Positions 48,491 through 60,573 of a stretch of DNA of 64,000 nucleotides are shown here, piece by piece; the stretch's first letter is position 1, and the number at the start of each line of letters is the position of its first letter. The stretch covers positions 1,240,001-1,304,000 of the forward strand of contig RCTD01000001.1 in the NCBI GenBank assembly GCA_014898415.1. The letters run 5' to 3'. The translations under genes were made by a program, and so were the position numbers. This DNA comes from Stromatinia cepivora. Lineage: Eukaryota; Ascomycota; Leotiomycetes; Helotiales; Sclerotiniaceae. The notes beneath the pieces were generated by a model. It saw only the letters and a list, made by a program, of their open reading frames with translations. It was not told where the DNA came from and did no database searches.

Positions 48491-48742
48491 GGTTGCGGTG
48501 GTGTTATTGACTGATTCTTGATTGAAAGAGAATAAGTAAATGGTATGTAACTGAGGTAGTTATTGATCGTTGATATTCGTAAGTGAGTTTGTTTGTTTTG
48601 TTTGCTTGGATGTTTAAATGTATGAAGAAAGAAAGTTTGTAGGAATGAGGAACGTTGGCTGGTTTTGTAGCTCAATCGAAATAGAGTAAATTGTTGGCAG
48701 CTGCAGCTTTGTACCTGGCGAGATTTGAACCCCTCATTATTA

Positions 48743-48750
48743 TGACGTCA
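48743..48750 (+). promoter_or_regulatory. CRE palindrome TGACGTCA upstream of the Rtc3-like gene
   Basis: Perfect 8-bp cAMP-response-element consensus, the target of ATF/CREB-type bZIP factors (Atf1/Sko1 class) in fungi. A stress-element-like CCCCT is close by at about 48730, and a half site (ACGTCA) lies near 49000. Its position suits the minus-strand gene starting at 48490. Function is inferred. Confidence 0.45.
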
Positions 48751-49321
48751 TATTCCAGGTTTCATTTCAACCACACATCTCACACGACGCATTTTTGGGT
48801 TCTCGAAGTGGGTTTACTTGGGATTACTGGGTATCATAATTTCATTTCTGTTCCTTACTTTTGCTTGGGAATCTTATGGATGATGAATGGTCTAAACAGA
48901 ATTAATGCGTGTCATGCAGTACCTAGTCGGCGCCATCCGTTTGATAATGTTGGGATGGGATCAATATATCCAGCCCCACAATGAATGATGAAAGGTGCTA
49001 CGTCATTGCCAAATTAATAATTCTACTGTAGAAGTTTACTTGCAAAATTACGTCCCCCGTCCCCCTTGTGATGGAGCAAATATAACAGACATTTCTAGAC
49101 GCTTCTCTTCAAGCCCCTTTAATTACCTAGTATTCATCCTTAACTCGCAGACCTTGAGCCATTCCTAGTCTAATAGTTACTCATAGAAATGGAGGGTATC
49201 GAAGGAAGAAAACCTCCGATGTCATCCAAGGGAGATCTCAAATTTTTAGGATATATCAGTCGCGGAGATATTCACGCTTCCACTGTCCCTTTGAGTCAGA
49301 ACTGATTCATTCAACAGAAAA
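48751..49321. other. Intergenic sequence between the Rtc3-like gene and the next gene
   Basis: Normal composition. A plus-strand frame at 48691-48984 (97 codons) has no recognisable content. The stretch probably holds the promoter of the Rtc3-like gene and the 3' end of the neighbouring minus-strand gene. Confidence 0.5.
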
Positions 49322-50090
49322 TTATGCTGATGAGAATCTCACAAAATCTATAACATCTTCGGCGGATTCGGCATTAGGTTCTGACAACCATTCCCTCAAT
49401 TGCTCTTGTCCATCAGCTGTAGCGGCAGTACGAGCCAATTCCGGAATGCTGTGACAAATATCACTGAGGATATTCCTCGTATGCTCCGTCATGGCGTTAC
49501 CAACGTTGCTGAATGGTAGAAGCTCATATTGAGCATCAACTCTTCTGGGGGGTAGAACAATACAAAGTTGTCTCTGAAAGGTTTGTACCGTTGCGAGGAA
49601 TTGTGAAATTGATCTTAATGGCAGAATAGGGAGCTTGAAAGTGGACATCAGACTAAGGCTATGTTACTAAGAATTATCTTTTAATTTATGGTTGACATGT
49701 CTAATGTACCTGATTTGAAGGTTCACATATTCTTTCATGCCATCACTGCTACTTTCCTTTTCGTGAAGAAGAAAAATAATTCCTACGTTCCGGCCTCCAG
49801 TTTGGCGATAGAGTCTTTCGATCCGGGCGGATATGTTGGCAGATGGTTGCATATCAGACGAAGATAGCAGGAGCACACGAAAGAACTCTTGCTCGCCTTC
49901 TTTGCTTGGGCGTATTGGAAGTGATAAGTCATGGGTGTTCAGAGTTGTCTCTATGTAGTTGTCAGTATTTCAAGTTGAGGCGAACCCAAGAACCTCGACC
50001 TTTCCACTTTGGTATTTTTTCCATGAGTAAAGTGGAAGGCAATGTAGCCCATTCTTGTCTTTTCCGTAGTGATGAACAAAACATGGTTCC
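49322..50090 (-). CDS. Unrecognised ascomycete-type protein, at least two exons, 5' end uncertain
   Basis: I do not recognise the family. Two exons are well supported: 49950-49710 (TLNTHDLSLPIRPSKEGEQE, FFRVLLLSSSDMQPSANISA, GGRNVGIIFLLHEKESS) and 49652-49322 (LPILPLRSISQFLATVQTFQ through RFSSA-stop), joined by a 57-bp GT...AG intron. Upstream of 49951 there is an acceptor (ACATAG with branch-like TACTGAC). The first exon is probably within 50090-49990, starting MFCSSLRKRQEW or at a later Met. Alternating hydrophobic strands (RVLLLSSS, VGIIFLL) and amphipathic helices suggest a small alpha/beta domain. No enzyme motif, signal peptide or membrane segment is visible. Confidence 0.6.
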
Positions 50091-50622
50091 TTTACGCTTT
50101 TGATTGGTGTGGAATAATTTGTTGTTAAGATTGAGATGGAAAAGACGAACTTTTCTTAGCGCCAGATTGGACAAACGGGGGAATTACCCATCTACAAGCT
50201 TAGAACTCAGCACTACTCACGAGAGAAGTTATCCCAAAGAATGTATAAAAATACACGGTAATTGTTCATATGTTTCACATTTGATGAGTTGAATTTATAT
50301 GTCTCAAGGTCTAGAAATGTCTGGACTTTCTTCCTATACCGCCCGGCGTAGATCAGACGAGCTTGATATCCTGGGGAAGCTTCTACAACCCGCGGCCCCT
50401 ACGCCCAACCCCCCAAATTGCCGCCCATTGGTGATGTTGTATACTCGACGAGTATGCCTCACTCCCCTAGTGGGCTAAAGAGGACTTTCCATGCCCAATT
50501 CTATTCACACATTTCTGCCGAATGGACAACCGATATATCTAGGTGTTTCCACCCGTCATCGACAAGGGGATCAAGTTCTTCACACTGGTCAATTTGTGAT
50601 GTTCTGCATATCAATCCAAGCT

Positions 50623-51290
50623 TCAAGATCTCCATGCCAGCTTTTTCTTTCCATTTGCGCTTCGAATTTCCTCCAGGAGTTGTTCTAGTGCTTCTACCCG
50701 CTCTTGTTGCCTTTTCTGTGCTTTTTCCAACTCTTCCTGCCGTAGATTTAACTCTTCTTCCAGTTTTTGTAGCTCTGCCAGCTTTTCTGCGTTCGAATCG
50801 GGTTTCGACTGAGTCCTTATATACTCGTACATTAACAAGCTTATAGCGACAGAGAGAATGAAAGTATCGCCAATAACATCGGCGAAGAGATCAACGGCTT
50901 TAGTCTCATTCAAAGGTCTGAATTTCCGTCTCCAAACGCTGATGTTTTCTTGACTGTAATGGTGTGCTTTTTTTGCAGCCTCTTCCGCCTTGGTTTGTTC
51001 TTCTGTTTTCACAGTAGGAGTTTCTGCCTTTTCCCTAGCCCTTTTTTCGGCTTGTTTGTCCCGTAGGAGGTTCACTTGTATTCGCATGTTCCATTGATGT
51101 AGTGCTTGTCCACCTCTAGCCGCTATAGCTCGGAATCTTTCGTGCTCATGAGCCTGTCTCTTAATCCAATTCTACGGGGCATTAGCTTGCATTCACGAAA
51201 TATACATCCCAGCTTGATACATACTGCACCATACTTAGAGATATGCCTCACGAAGAGGGATCCTAGTTTGAACAGAGGGAGCGCGACCAT
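50623..51290 (-). CDS. OPA3-like mitochondrial protein, 204 aa
   Basis: Two exons: 51290-51225 (MVALPLFKLGSLFVRHISKY...) and 51171-50623, with a 53-bp intron. The N-terminus gives KLGSLFVRHISKYGANWIKR, then AHEHERFRAIAARGGQALHQ. This is the OPA3 hallmark (K......IAK......A..H..FR...), and the basic amphipathic start suits mitochondrial import. After a charged linker follows KFRPLNETKAVDLFADVIGD, then TFILSVAISLLMYEYIR (residues about 120-140), a single hydrophobic segment as in OPA3. The tail (150-195) is a coiled coil rich in E, Q, L and K. OPA3 proteins act at mitochondrial membranes and affect morphology; the molecular role is unresolved. The first ATG in frame with the conserved start was chosen. 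Confidence 0.85.
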
Positions 51291-51880
51291 AATGACAGAT
51301 TGGAAGCTTTGGAGATACTTCTATGTTGCAGATACCATTGGCATGTCGAAAAAGATAGATTTAAGCATTAATAATGTGCCATTGTATATCAAACTCAACC
51401 AAATATCAAAGCCACTGTAAGGCAAGATATTTGAGAGTTTAATAAGTTAGTCAGCCTGGTGCTGCGTAATTTTTGTGAAGTGTCAGAAGTTAATAATAAG
51501 TGGAGTAATTTTTTGGTGGAGTACGGCATGCTCCTGAAAGAGGGAAGGATCGTTGCTGTGTCAACCAAAAAATTCAAGCTTGTTCACACCACGGACCAAC
51601 GAAACCTTTCGCGAAACCCTTCGAGGCTGTTTACAATCGATAAGTCAGTTAGTTAGTTCAGTCCCATGAAGAAGAAAGAACTTCATTTTTTCATATACCC
51701 ATCTTTGATCTGTCAGCCTCATCAATTCACTGTCCTTGATCATCCGACAATCTTGACAGTAAAATTGCTTAACTAACAAGGAGAGAGAGAGAGTATGTAT
51801 TCGGAAAACAATTAAACCCTGATTGTAAGTATCAATTCTCATTCTCATTCTCATTCAACAAAATTATTCAATCATCGGTC
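51291..51880. promoter_or_regulatory. Divergent promoter region between the OPA3-like gene and the Polo kinase gene
   Basis: The two genes are transcribed away from each other across about 590 bp. Near the kinase start lie a GAGAGAGAGAGAG run (51780-51794) and three ATTCTC repeats (51837-51857), pyrimidine-rich leader sequence typical of fungal 5' UTRs. No TATA or CCAAT box was convincingly identified. Confidence 0.5.
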
Positions 51881-54800
51881 ATGGAGGAAGTCAAATTATC
51901 TCAACATTGGACACCGAAAATTAGCTTGGTAGCATTATCAATTGCAGAAGAAGCCAAACAGAGACAAAAACCATCTCCAACCCAGATTTCCGAGTTTGCG
52001 AACAGACATGGCTGCATGCTGGGGCAATATGTATATGATTATCCAGGAAGTGAAGACAAATGGCACTTGGAACTTCGATATCCCAAACTCATATGGGAAA
52101 CAACACCCCTCGAAATTGAAATTCTAGATATCATAGGATGTGTTCTTTCTCAGTTCAGCAAATTTCCCGCAAATTGTGATCGAAAATCATCAAGAAATTA
52201 TCACACTATATTATTTTTTACTGACTACTGTACTATTCAGGGTTATTGCGCTCACGACAGTCCTGAATTGGAGAAGTTTCATGAGGTTATTCAGTTGGAT
52301 CTCGAATTCAGGCGATTGCAGGTTGACAATAAATGCAACGGACAAACTTACGAACAATTCACGAAAGCGGCTTTCATAAACATCGACCATTACCTCATCT
52401 GGGACCAAGAATTTCCTTTCAACGAAGAAATGGAGGCACTATCACCCAGAGACGTCAATACGAACATCCGAACGAAACCAATGGCGCAGAAAGCACCTCA
52501 CCCCACTAAGCTGGCAAGAGAAAAGGATCATCCTCCACCACCGCCTATTGAGGTACCAGAACCACCATGTTCAGACCGAAAGAATGGTTCCATATATAAG
52601 ACCGGCCGTTGCCTTGGAAAAGGAGGATTTGCTATTTGTTACGAGGGTCAACTCAAAGGGACAAGGAAAAAGTACGCTCTGAAGATTGTCAAGAGCCACA
52701 TGTCACAGAAGAAAATGGAGCAAAAGGTTAGTCCAGTGACCCTCGATCATAGCATCATAAACTAAATCCGTGTGACAGTTTCAAACCGAGCTTCAAATTC
52801 ATTCAAAAATGAATCACCCAAATATTGTTCGGTTTCACCGAGCATTTTCATACGACCAATGCACTTATATCGCAATGGAACTTTGCCCTAATGCCTCATT
52901 AATGGATATGGTCAAGAAGAGAAAGTATCTCACGGAGCCGGAAGTTCGTTTCTACACTGTCCAGATCGCTGGAGCTATCAAATATATGCATGCGAGAGGT
53001 ATAATACACCGTGATCTGAAGATGGGAAATATATTTTTAGACAAGGATATGAATGTTAAGATTGGTGATTTTGGCCTTGCAGCATTGCTCATGTCGAATA
53101 AGGATATGGCTGCCTGTCGGAGGACAACTTTGTGTGGAACACCCAATTATATTGCGCCTGAGATTTTATCCAAGAACAATGGTGGGCACGATCATGCAGT
53201 TGACATATGGAGCTTGGGAATCATTATGTCAGTCAACATTCCGTTTAGTATGAAAGTCTTTATGCTAACCCAATAAAATACAGCTTTGCTATGCTTACCG
53301 GGAAACCACCATTTCAATCCGCCACAGCTGATGAGATTTATCGACGAGCCAAGGAAAGAGAATACACCTGGCCACAACACTTCGTTGCTGCCAACATGAT
53401 TTCACCTGAGATTCAAGATTTGGTTTCCACCATGCTACAGGACGCAGAAGAGCGACCACATCCAGATGTCATTGTTCAACATCCATTTTTCACCTGCGGT
53501 TGGATGCCCCAGGTTGAAGAGATGAGTGCTGATTTACTAGAGGATCCTCCTAGGCCCGATCAATTCCCTTCTGTCGTTATCAAGCCTGGCAGGCCAAATC
53601 CGTATGCTCGAAGCCTTAAGAAATTATGTATCAAGTGCGAAGTTGGTCCTTGGACTCCAAAGAAGCAGTACACCAGTCTTTACAAGGAATGTGCTTTAGA
53701 GGAGAAAGCCGGTCTCACCCCTCATGTACCTCTGGCCGAGGATATTGTCTACCGTCCATATGCCGAATGGATCAGAGAGCAAAATGAGCAAAACATCGAA
53801 GAGAAAGCTGCAATAGAGCCGGAGGTATCTAGTACGGTTGTCGAATCACTCATTACAGACATTGCAGAGTCGACCCTTGCGCCACTAGCTAAGAAGCCAG
53901 TATCACAAAGAACAGTTTCCCAAAGGGCCGTTAGTCAAAGCTTTGCGGCACAACAACGCGTCAAAGACCAGCCCTCAAATACTGCTTCAATCAGAGGCGC
54001 CCTTCCTCGACGACCTAACCAGAGAGAAGCTAAGCTTAGAGAGACACCCAGTAATACGATAACCGAGATCAAACCCCGTGGTATTCTTAAGACGAAGGCT
54101 ATTCCATCTGTTCCACAAATCTCTTCCGAAGCTGAAGGACGCCTTGCAGCTGATCTGGTGGATGAATTGAAAAAGGCTGACGAGGAACGAAAATCACAAG
54201 AGCTGAAGAAGCAGCAATCTACGAAGAATGTTGTTTCGTTATTCTCGCCTCAGGAGAAGTTGGAGTGGCTGCCAGGCAGTAAACCAGACCACATCCTTGA
54301 AGGCCTACAACGCCTTCAGGTAGAGCTAGATCGAGCTTTAAACAGTAGATCAATCGCAGCCACTCCCAAATCTAGGCCAGCGACCCCTGCCATAGTCGTC
54401 AAGTGGGTAGATTATACTAACAAATATGGGCTTGGATATATTCTCAGCAACGGAAGCGTGGGTTGCGTCTTTAGGGAAACACCTGCTGGTTCTCCGGAAA
54501 GTGAAGATAACGTCATTGCCCCGTCTTGCATTGTCATTCGTGACGGAGAGAGGCATCTAGCGAATCGAACCAACAAATCGTACGTAAACAGGCATCAGAT
54601 TATCCCAATCTCAGGTCCAAATGTCGAATTCTATGAAAGTAAGGGTGAGAGGGGAATGCTTCGTGGTTCAGTACCTGCAAAGACTTATAGAGTTGCTGAA
54701 AGTACTGAGGGTCGGCCTGGGAGACTTCCTCTGGGAGTAGATGCATTTGATAATCGCAAACGGGAGAAGATATGTTTGTGGAAAAAGTTTGGCAACTATA

Positions 54801-55474
54801 TGTTTGCATATGGTAGAGATGCCGAGTATCCTTACGAATCATGGACAGCCGGCCAGAACCCTGAAGCTACTGTGAACGGCACAGTTATCACTTTTTATCA
54901 ACGATGGGGAGATGTCGGTTGTTGGGGATTTAGTGACGGCCATTTTCAATTCAATTTCCCGGATCATACTAAAGTCGTTCTTTCAGCAGATGGATTTTGG
55001 TGTGATTTCTATCACCTTTCTTTCGAATGTGCACGGGAGCTTACCGAGAAGGGAACGCTTCCATCGACTGCCCTCGATGAGCGACAACACCTTTCCTATC
55101 CACTTCAAACACTTCTGAACTTCATGGCCAAACCAACGAGGGCAGCAAAACCCACAATACGCAAACGTACTGAAATTGATCCAATGATCCAAGGTCTTCC
55201 CCAGGCGAATGATTTTAGAAGAAAGGTTGAATTCATTAGATGTGCAGTCAAAGAGTGGGTACATAATGGTGGTCTGGGAATCAGTGATATGGAACCTAAG
55301 ACACGTTTACGATGGATGGGACATCGAGAAATTTATGATGATAAGAAGCTCAAGCATGTCTGGACAACGGTTGGGGGGCGCAATGGAGATGAGAGACGAG
55401 TTGCATGGTACGATCCTCGCAAACCGCAGGAGGTCATTTTTGACGCCGAAGTCAATGGAGTTATGGTTGAATGA
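51881..55474 (+). CDS. Polo-like kinase with two polo boxes, 1161 aa
   Basis: Three exons: 51881-52726, 52779-53227, 53284-55474 (introns 52 and 56 bp, frame continuous). The Ser/Thr kinase domain is at about residues 239-505: glycine loop GRCLGKGGFA, YALKIVK (K268), HRDLKMGN (D361), DFG (D379), activation segment TTLCGTPNYIAPE with T399 at the usual phosphorylation site. A long basic linker follows, then polo box 1 from about residue 805 (WVDYTNKYGLGYILSNGSVG) and polo box 2 at about 930-1005 (CLWKKFGNYMFAYGRD; DHTKVVLS). The phosphopeptide-pincer Trp (W806) and His-Lys (H993, K995) are present. Such kinases drive mitotic entry, spindle function and cytokinesis. It is longer than yeast Cdc5 (about 700 aa). 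Residues 1-183 are an unusual extension; M184 (codon at 52430) is an alternative start. Confidence 0.92.
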
Positions 55475-56176
55475 TTGGGTCTTTGGTATTCTCCAAATTA
55501 CGACGAATATCTCCAGCATTAGACACGTTCATGGCAGTATCAAAATAATAACATCGCTGGTGGGAATCGGGAGTTATATGGAGTATTAAATCGATATTTT
55601 GAGGAGTTTTGGGGTCGATGGCATGTGCTGTGCAATACATGCACGGCGTTATTCATTCTCGATCATGAATGCATTTTGGTTGCTGTATATTTCATTCCTT
55701 TTCATTCATCCATCAAGTTCAAATACCTTTTTGCATGCATAGCATCTGGGTTGGAGTTTTGCTTCCTTCATATGATATGAAGATTGATGAGCGAGCGGAG
55801 CTTCCTGGCATTCGTGTTGGTTTTGGGTCCTCCAGTTGCTAATTTCAACTGAGCTGGCGAATTCTTTTCTCATCAGATGATGGAAGGAATTAATTGCAGG
55901 GGTGGGTGCTTACACCCAGATACCTTCTAAGTACCTAGATACTAAATTAATGATATACATAAAGCGTATTACATATTTTTGTCTGTCTGTGTGCTTGTGG
56001 AGTGGTATGGTTGACATGTTGTTGGTTATAGTGTCAATAAATCATTAATTGTGACTGATGCACAGTGAATAGTTTTTCGTCATTTCTCGTTCTCGGAACG
56101 TTAACTATCATACATCGCTCACAACTCAGAGTATCTTCAACTTCCCTTAAAAGAAGTCCGTGTCTCAGCCCATCCC
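55475..56176. other. Convergent 3' regions of the kinase and permease genes
   Basis: About 700 bp between two converging genes. Contains no supported ORF. Expected to carry both 3' untranslated regions; AATAAA-like AATAAAT at about 56036 could serve a polyadenylation signal. Confidence 0.5.
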
Positions 56177-58160
56177 TCAGACACCCATCCCCCATCTAGG
56201 GGCATTCCAAATAACCCCCATCAAACACCCCGAAATAATACCCGTAACCGGCAACGTGATAATCCATCCCATATAAATCCATCCCACCATCCGCCAATTA
56301 ATACTCTTCACATCCCCATTTACAAGTCCGACTCCAACCGTCGCCCCAACAATACACTGAGTAGTAGAAACGGGCAACGCGAGCCGCGTAGCCATAATAA
56401 CCGTAATGGCCGATCCGAGCTCCATGCAGAATCCTCTCGATGGTGAATGTAACGTTAACCTATTACCCAGATTCCGCATGATGTTATACCCATAAGTCCA
56501 GAGACCAATCACGAGCGCACCAGCTCCGTAACATAGAATCCATACCGTGACCGGCAATTTGGAGTTGATGGAACCGGTGTGCCAGATGAAATAGATGGCA
56601 GCGAGTGGACCGACGGCGTTGGAAACATCGTTGGCGCCGTGGGCAAAGGAGGCAGTGGCAGCGGTTAGTACTTGGAGAAAGGAATAGGTGTGTTCGGCTT
56701 TATTATCGTAGTGGGTTGCGCGGGCGTGCATGGATTCGAGGTCGCCGGTTAGAATGGAGGATTTCTTTTGTTCGGCGACGACGTCGACGGTGACGCCGTG
56801 GAAAAATAGACGTTTTGCGGTGGCGAGGAGGTTGGGGGATCGTACCAGGGTTTTGCGGGTATGTCTTCTACGTTTTTGAGGACGGGAGTAGCTGTTATCT
56901 CATTTCTTGTCGAAGAATCGATGTCTGAAGACGCGGGTGAGATGGATGATATGCCATGTTTCTCATTCGCATCCTCGTTCGACTTTGATTCAACATCATC
57001 ACTTGGCACCGTTTTCACAGTGTCTGATCCCTCAGCATTAAGTTCTGCACGAGTCTTGTGTCTTTTGTAATAATTTTGAATAATCTCTCGTCCAGAGGTA
57101 TTAGGAGGAACTTCCCCGCGTCGAAGTAACAGTGGGCCCTGGAGAATATGCCACCAGTGGAGTTGCCAATCGTTGAGCACTAGTTTTCTGTAGAGGAAGG
57201 GAATGAGAAAAATGACGGATAAGAGAGCGCATCCTATTGCTATACCGAAAATGACACCAACGTATTCGCCGGGGCCCCAGGTTTTGACGGCGTCTGATGC
57301 GGAAGCGGCGCCTTTCAGACGATGAGCACTGTTCATACAAGTTAGATGTTGATCTACAGGCTTCGCTTTAAGCGAAATATTAAGGGTGGAACTTACTGGT
57401 TAATAAACCCGTGGTAAGTCCAAAATAGAATGGAATACTGATAAGGGCAGCTCGTACAGGATTCTTTCGTTTCATGACGAAATACTTTGTGATCAGGAAG
57501 AGGATAGCTGCAAAACAACCCGCGATTCCGGGTGCGATGATCCAGGCCGCGAGTACTTGTGATACACCATTCCAACCCCAGTTTACTCCATCGCCGCCTA
57601 TCGCCGCAATTCCTACACCTATCACTCCTCCGATTATACTGTGGCTGTAGCAATTTTCTTAGCAGGGTGCGTCTTTGATTTGGATTAAAATAATACTTAC
57701 GTGGTGGAAACAGGAAGACCTAATCTTGTGGCCAGTGTTAAATAAAGAGAAGAAGACACAAGAGCACATGTCATTCCCAACATCAAAACGGATGGCCCTG
57801 CTTCGAAAGCCTGGGTGGAAAGAATCTTCCCACGGATAGTATCTGCCACTCGAGCACTGAAGATTTGTCAATATCAAGTATATTGAAGCAACAACTGGAT
57901 AGTGAGTGGGACATACCCAACACCAACGGCGCCACCGAATTCCATAACAGTAGCTATCATCATAGCTTGCTTCATGGTCAAGGATCTGGAAGATACGGAT
58001 GTGGCGAAGGAATTCGCAACATCGTTTGCACCTGTTTTGGGTATTAGTAATGGATGCTGGGAATTGAGGAGGGGATTGCTGTACCGATATTCCAAGCATC
58101 GAGGAAGGCAAAAATCATGCCAATGGCAAAGATGTAGTCATATTGTTCGAGGACTGCCAT
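56177..58160 (-). pseudogene. PiT-family sodium-phosphate permease (Pho-4/Pho89 type) with two apparent frameshifts
   Basis: Five exons: 58160-58085, 58031-57917, 57856-57701, 57644-57397, 57328-56177. The N-half has [13 protein letters not shown] and LGLPVSTTHSIIGGVIGVG. The C-half repeats the signature as FAHGANDVSNAVGPLAAIYF and LALPVSTTQCIVGATVGVG, the internal duplication that defines PiT transporters, with many membrane helices and a hydrophilic central loop. Family role: Na+-coupled phosphate uptake at the plasma membrane. Odd: at the exon 4/5 join the expected MLIVWKGAAS reads MLIV-stop because one base is missing near 57315. In the central loop (about 56850-56880) the frame must shift again by one base to reach NLLATAKRLFFHGVTVDVV. 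Either a decaying gene or assembly errors. Confidence 0.85.
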
Positions 58161-59480
58161 TTTAATTCAGGTACTCAAACACAGAAATTACACAGGTTTG
58201 GCTTGATGGTTGTTGTATATCTAGGAAATCATATCTGAGGGAGGTATACGAATATGTATCCACCAAGCCAAAGATGTAAAGCCGAATTTCATATGCCATG
58301 TCCCAAGGAAACTTTTCCAAGGGCAGCACAACTTGTTCTCCTGGTAATCTTATGTTATTCTTGGTATCATTAATCTCTCAAACGTCATTGACGTTCAAGG
58401 CTTCTATTCACTCTGGTCTATTCCAAGTTATGTTACCAACAACAAAGATTTGGCCCCAAGAAATCCCAAGACAGGTAAGGTCTTGGTATAGGAGTAACGA
58501 GAGCCCAAGAAGCACTACACGGGGCCTCCTGATGATCTTATTGGAGAATCGAAATTGATTTCACCATGACAAGCTCATGAGGCTGTGTTGATGATGGCAT
58601 CCTCTAGTACTTTGAATTTCCATCGCAGCTTGAAAGAAAATGATTTCGTGCGATGGCCATGTGCATTAAAACGGTTTCCCATAGGCTAATGTTGAGCTTG
58701 TGGCTGAGATGATGTGGCTGAAAGAGGAAAATTTTGGGGAAGTGTGATTTCTTCATGACAACATTGGTAATGCCTCCGAGGTATTTAAGGCTCCATGATA
58801 GCTTGCAAGTAATCCTATACCGACCTCAAATCAAAAGGGTGCGAGTGGGTTCGGATCCATATGACCCATGTGACTGGAGTGCATGTGTCCACTAGACACA
58901 GCTTGGGGAGATAAAATTCTGTCCTACAAAACGTCTGTTTGTATGTAGGTAAACTGCCTCGAATGAATTCAGACACAATTTAGTCATGTGACCGTTGTGC
59001 GGTGGAGGTCGATCCAGGCAAACTATTTCGACTTTTGTTGAATACTACTCGTCCACTTGGGTTGGTATGCTTTGTGACGTCCTGCTTCTGGGTTCTGAAA
59101 AAAAAAGGAAGGAGACAAGACAGCAATGAGGACAGACATAGCCTGCGGATATGAGGAATCTTTGTGTTCGCTTATGTAAGGTTATTGTGCCCCACCTTTT
59201 GGACCCCCGAGACTATTTGCATTCACCGTCGAAGATGAACATTTATACAAAGCTCCATTGAAGCCCGAACTCTCTGTCGGCATGATACTAGGTAGTATTC
59301 ACCTTCATTACCTCCATTACCTTCTTCAGTTTGTTGTTATAGAGTTGGAATATACTTTTGTTGCCGAATTGTCTTAGAGTAGGGACCCTCCTATGGAGAC
59401 TCGACTCCCCTCCATCATTCGATACTGCTCGAGGCAATCAGCTTATGATCAATCACAATTAGCCATCACGCACGACTATA
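58161..59480. promoter_or_regulatory. Upstream region of the permease gene, no gene seen
   Basis: Normal composition and no supported coding frame (an 86-codon plus frame at 58298-58558 lacks recognisable content). Presumed to contain the permease promoter. I looked for the CACGTG core used by Pho4/NUC-1 phosphate regulators and did not see it; CATGTG occurs at about 58880. Confidence 0.45.
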
Positions 59481-59504
59481 CACCACACTAGGTCAATAAA
59501 TAAG

Positions 59505-60046
59505 ATGAAATCCATACGTCCTAGCATTGTATTACAAAAGAGATTCGGTCGAGATCAATCTCATAGGTGTTACTTTGAAGCACCGAGAGAGGCATATCAA
59601 CGAGAAGTCATTAGAAGGTACTACCGCAGTCAAAGTACAGTCAAAGGACGGAAACGAATATTCTGGTGGCTTTCTAAACTCATGGTTTATATTCGGACTG
59701 TTGCGATTCTTTCAATGATTGTATCATTTCCGTTGATTTGACAGCCGTTGTCATGTTCAGCAAGAACGGTGGTAATGTATCGATCTGGAGCTGCCGCCAT
59801 CACAAATTATCCATGTAAAATCTTGGTGGGAACAGCTGCCATGAGTTTGGCCCTTGTTATTGGGCTTTCGTCTTTCTATCAAGCAAAGCGATCCATCGCC
59901 AGCGTTTGTCCCCTTGTCCCTAATGATAAGTATAGTTCAGAAAAGGTAACCATACCGTTAATGCTGATGTATAATCATCAATGCAATAAGCTTGGCTTAT
60001 TAAAGGGAGCATATATTACTTTTCTCAATAAGGAAAACATACTTTA
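59505..60046 (+). pseudogene. Possible decayed or fragmentary gene, unidentified
   Basis: Overlapping plus-strand frames (59527-59718, DSVEINLIGVTLKHRERHIN and TTAVKVQSKDGNEYSGGFLN; 59748-60047, MSLALVIGLSSFYQAKRSIA with SVCPLVPNDKY) look protein-like in segments but do not join into one frame with obvious splice sites. I do not recognise the source. It could be exons of an unpredicted gene or a pseudogene. A further plus-strand patch at 60090-60240 (RRLDINLIHNFINQDWKLDL) is similarly isolated. Confidence 0.3.
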
Positions 60047-60573
60047 GCGACACCCGTGGTAAGATAGGTTGAAATGGCAATGCTGGAATCATGAGAAGGA
60101 AATCTTCTCGGCGGCTTGACATCAACCTGATCCATAACTTCATTAATCAAGACTGGAAGCTTGATCTTGTTCAAGCTATTTTCGACCTTCCCACGCCTAT
60201 TATAAGTATCGCCTATGAAATTGGTTACGCTGGAGTTTTTTAACTTCCTATGGTATACTTGAATTCGGCATTTTTTGACAGTTTAATATGACTTTGCGAC
60301 GGACTTCCTTCTCCATTACATACAGATTTGTTCAATGCATAATGTTTTTCCTTTTTTTTCAAAGTGGCACGTATGTATATTATAACCATGCCCATTTTGT
60401 GTAAATAGGTTCGTGCCAATGTGCCACAGCCTCTATTGACGGCAAAGTGCATATGGGGAAATTGATCTGCAGCTGGTGCATATTTTCAAATTTTGTGCTT
60501 CCCATCTGAGATTACGCGTTGCCTTGGCTCATGACTTGGAGAAATTTTCGACTAGCAAGTATCTGCTTATTGA

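Noticed and set aside
48705..48770. tRNA gene (GATTTGAACCCC resembles a T-arm complement)
   Set aside because: T-stem pairing is poor and no acceptor, D or anticodon arm could be folded around it.
57349..57396. Use of acceptor CCTGTAG to rescue the permease frame
   Set aside because: It would give a 43-bp intron without a branch site and insert residues into a conserved segment, whereas the GAACAG acceptor has a well-placed CTAAC; kept only as an alternative in the finding.
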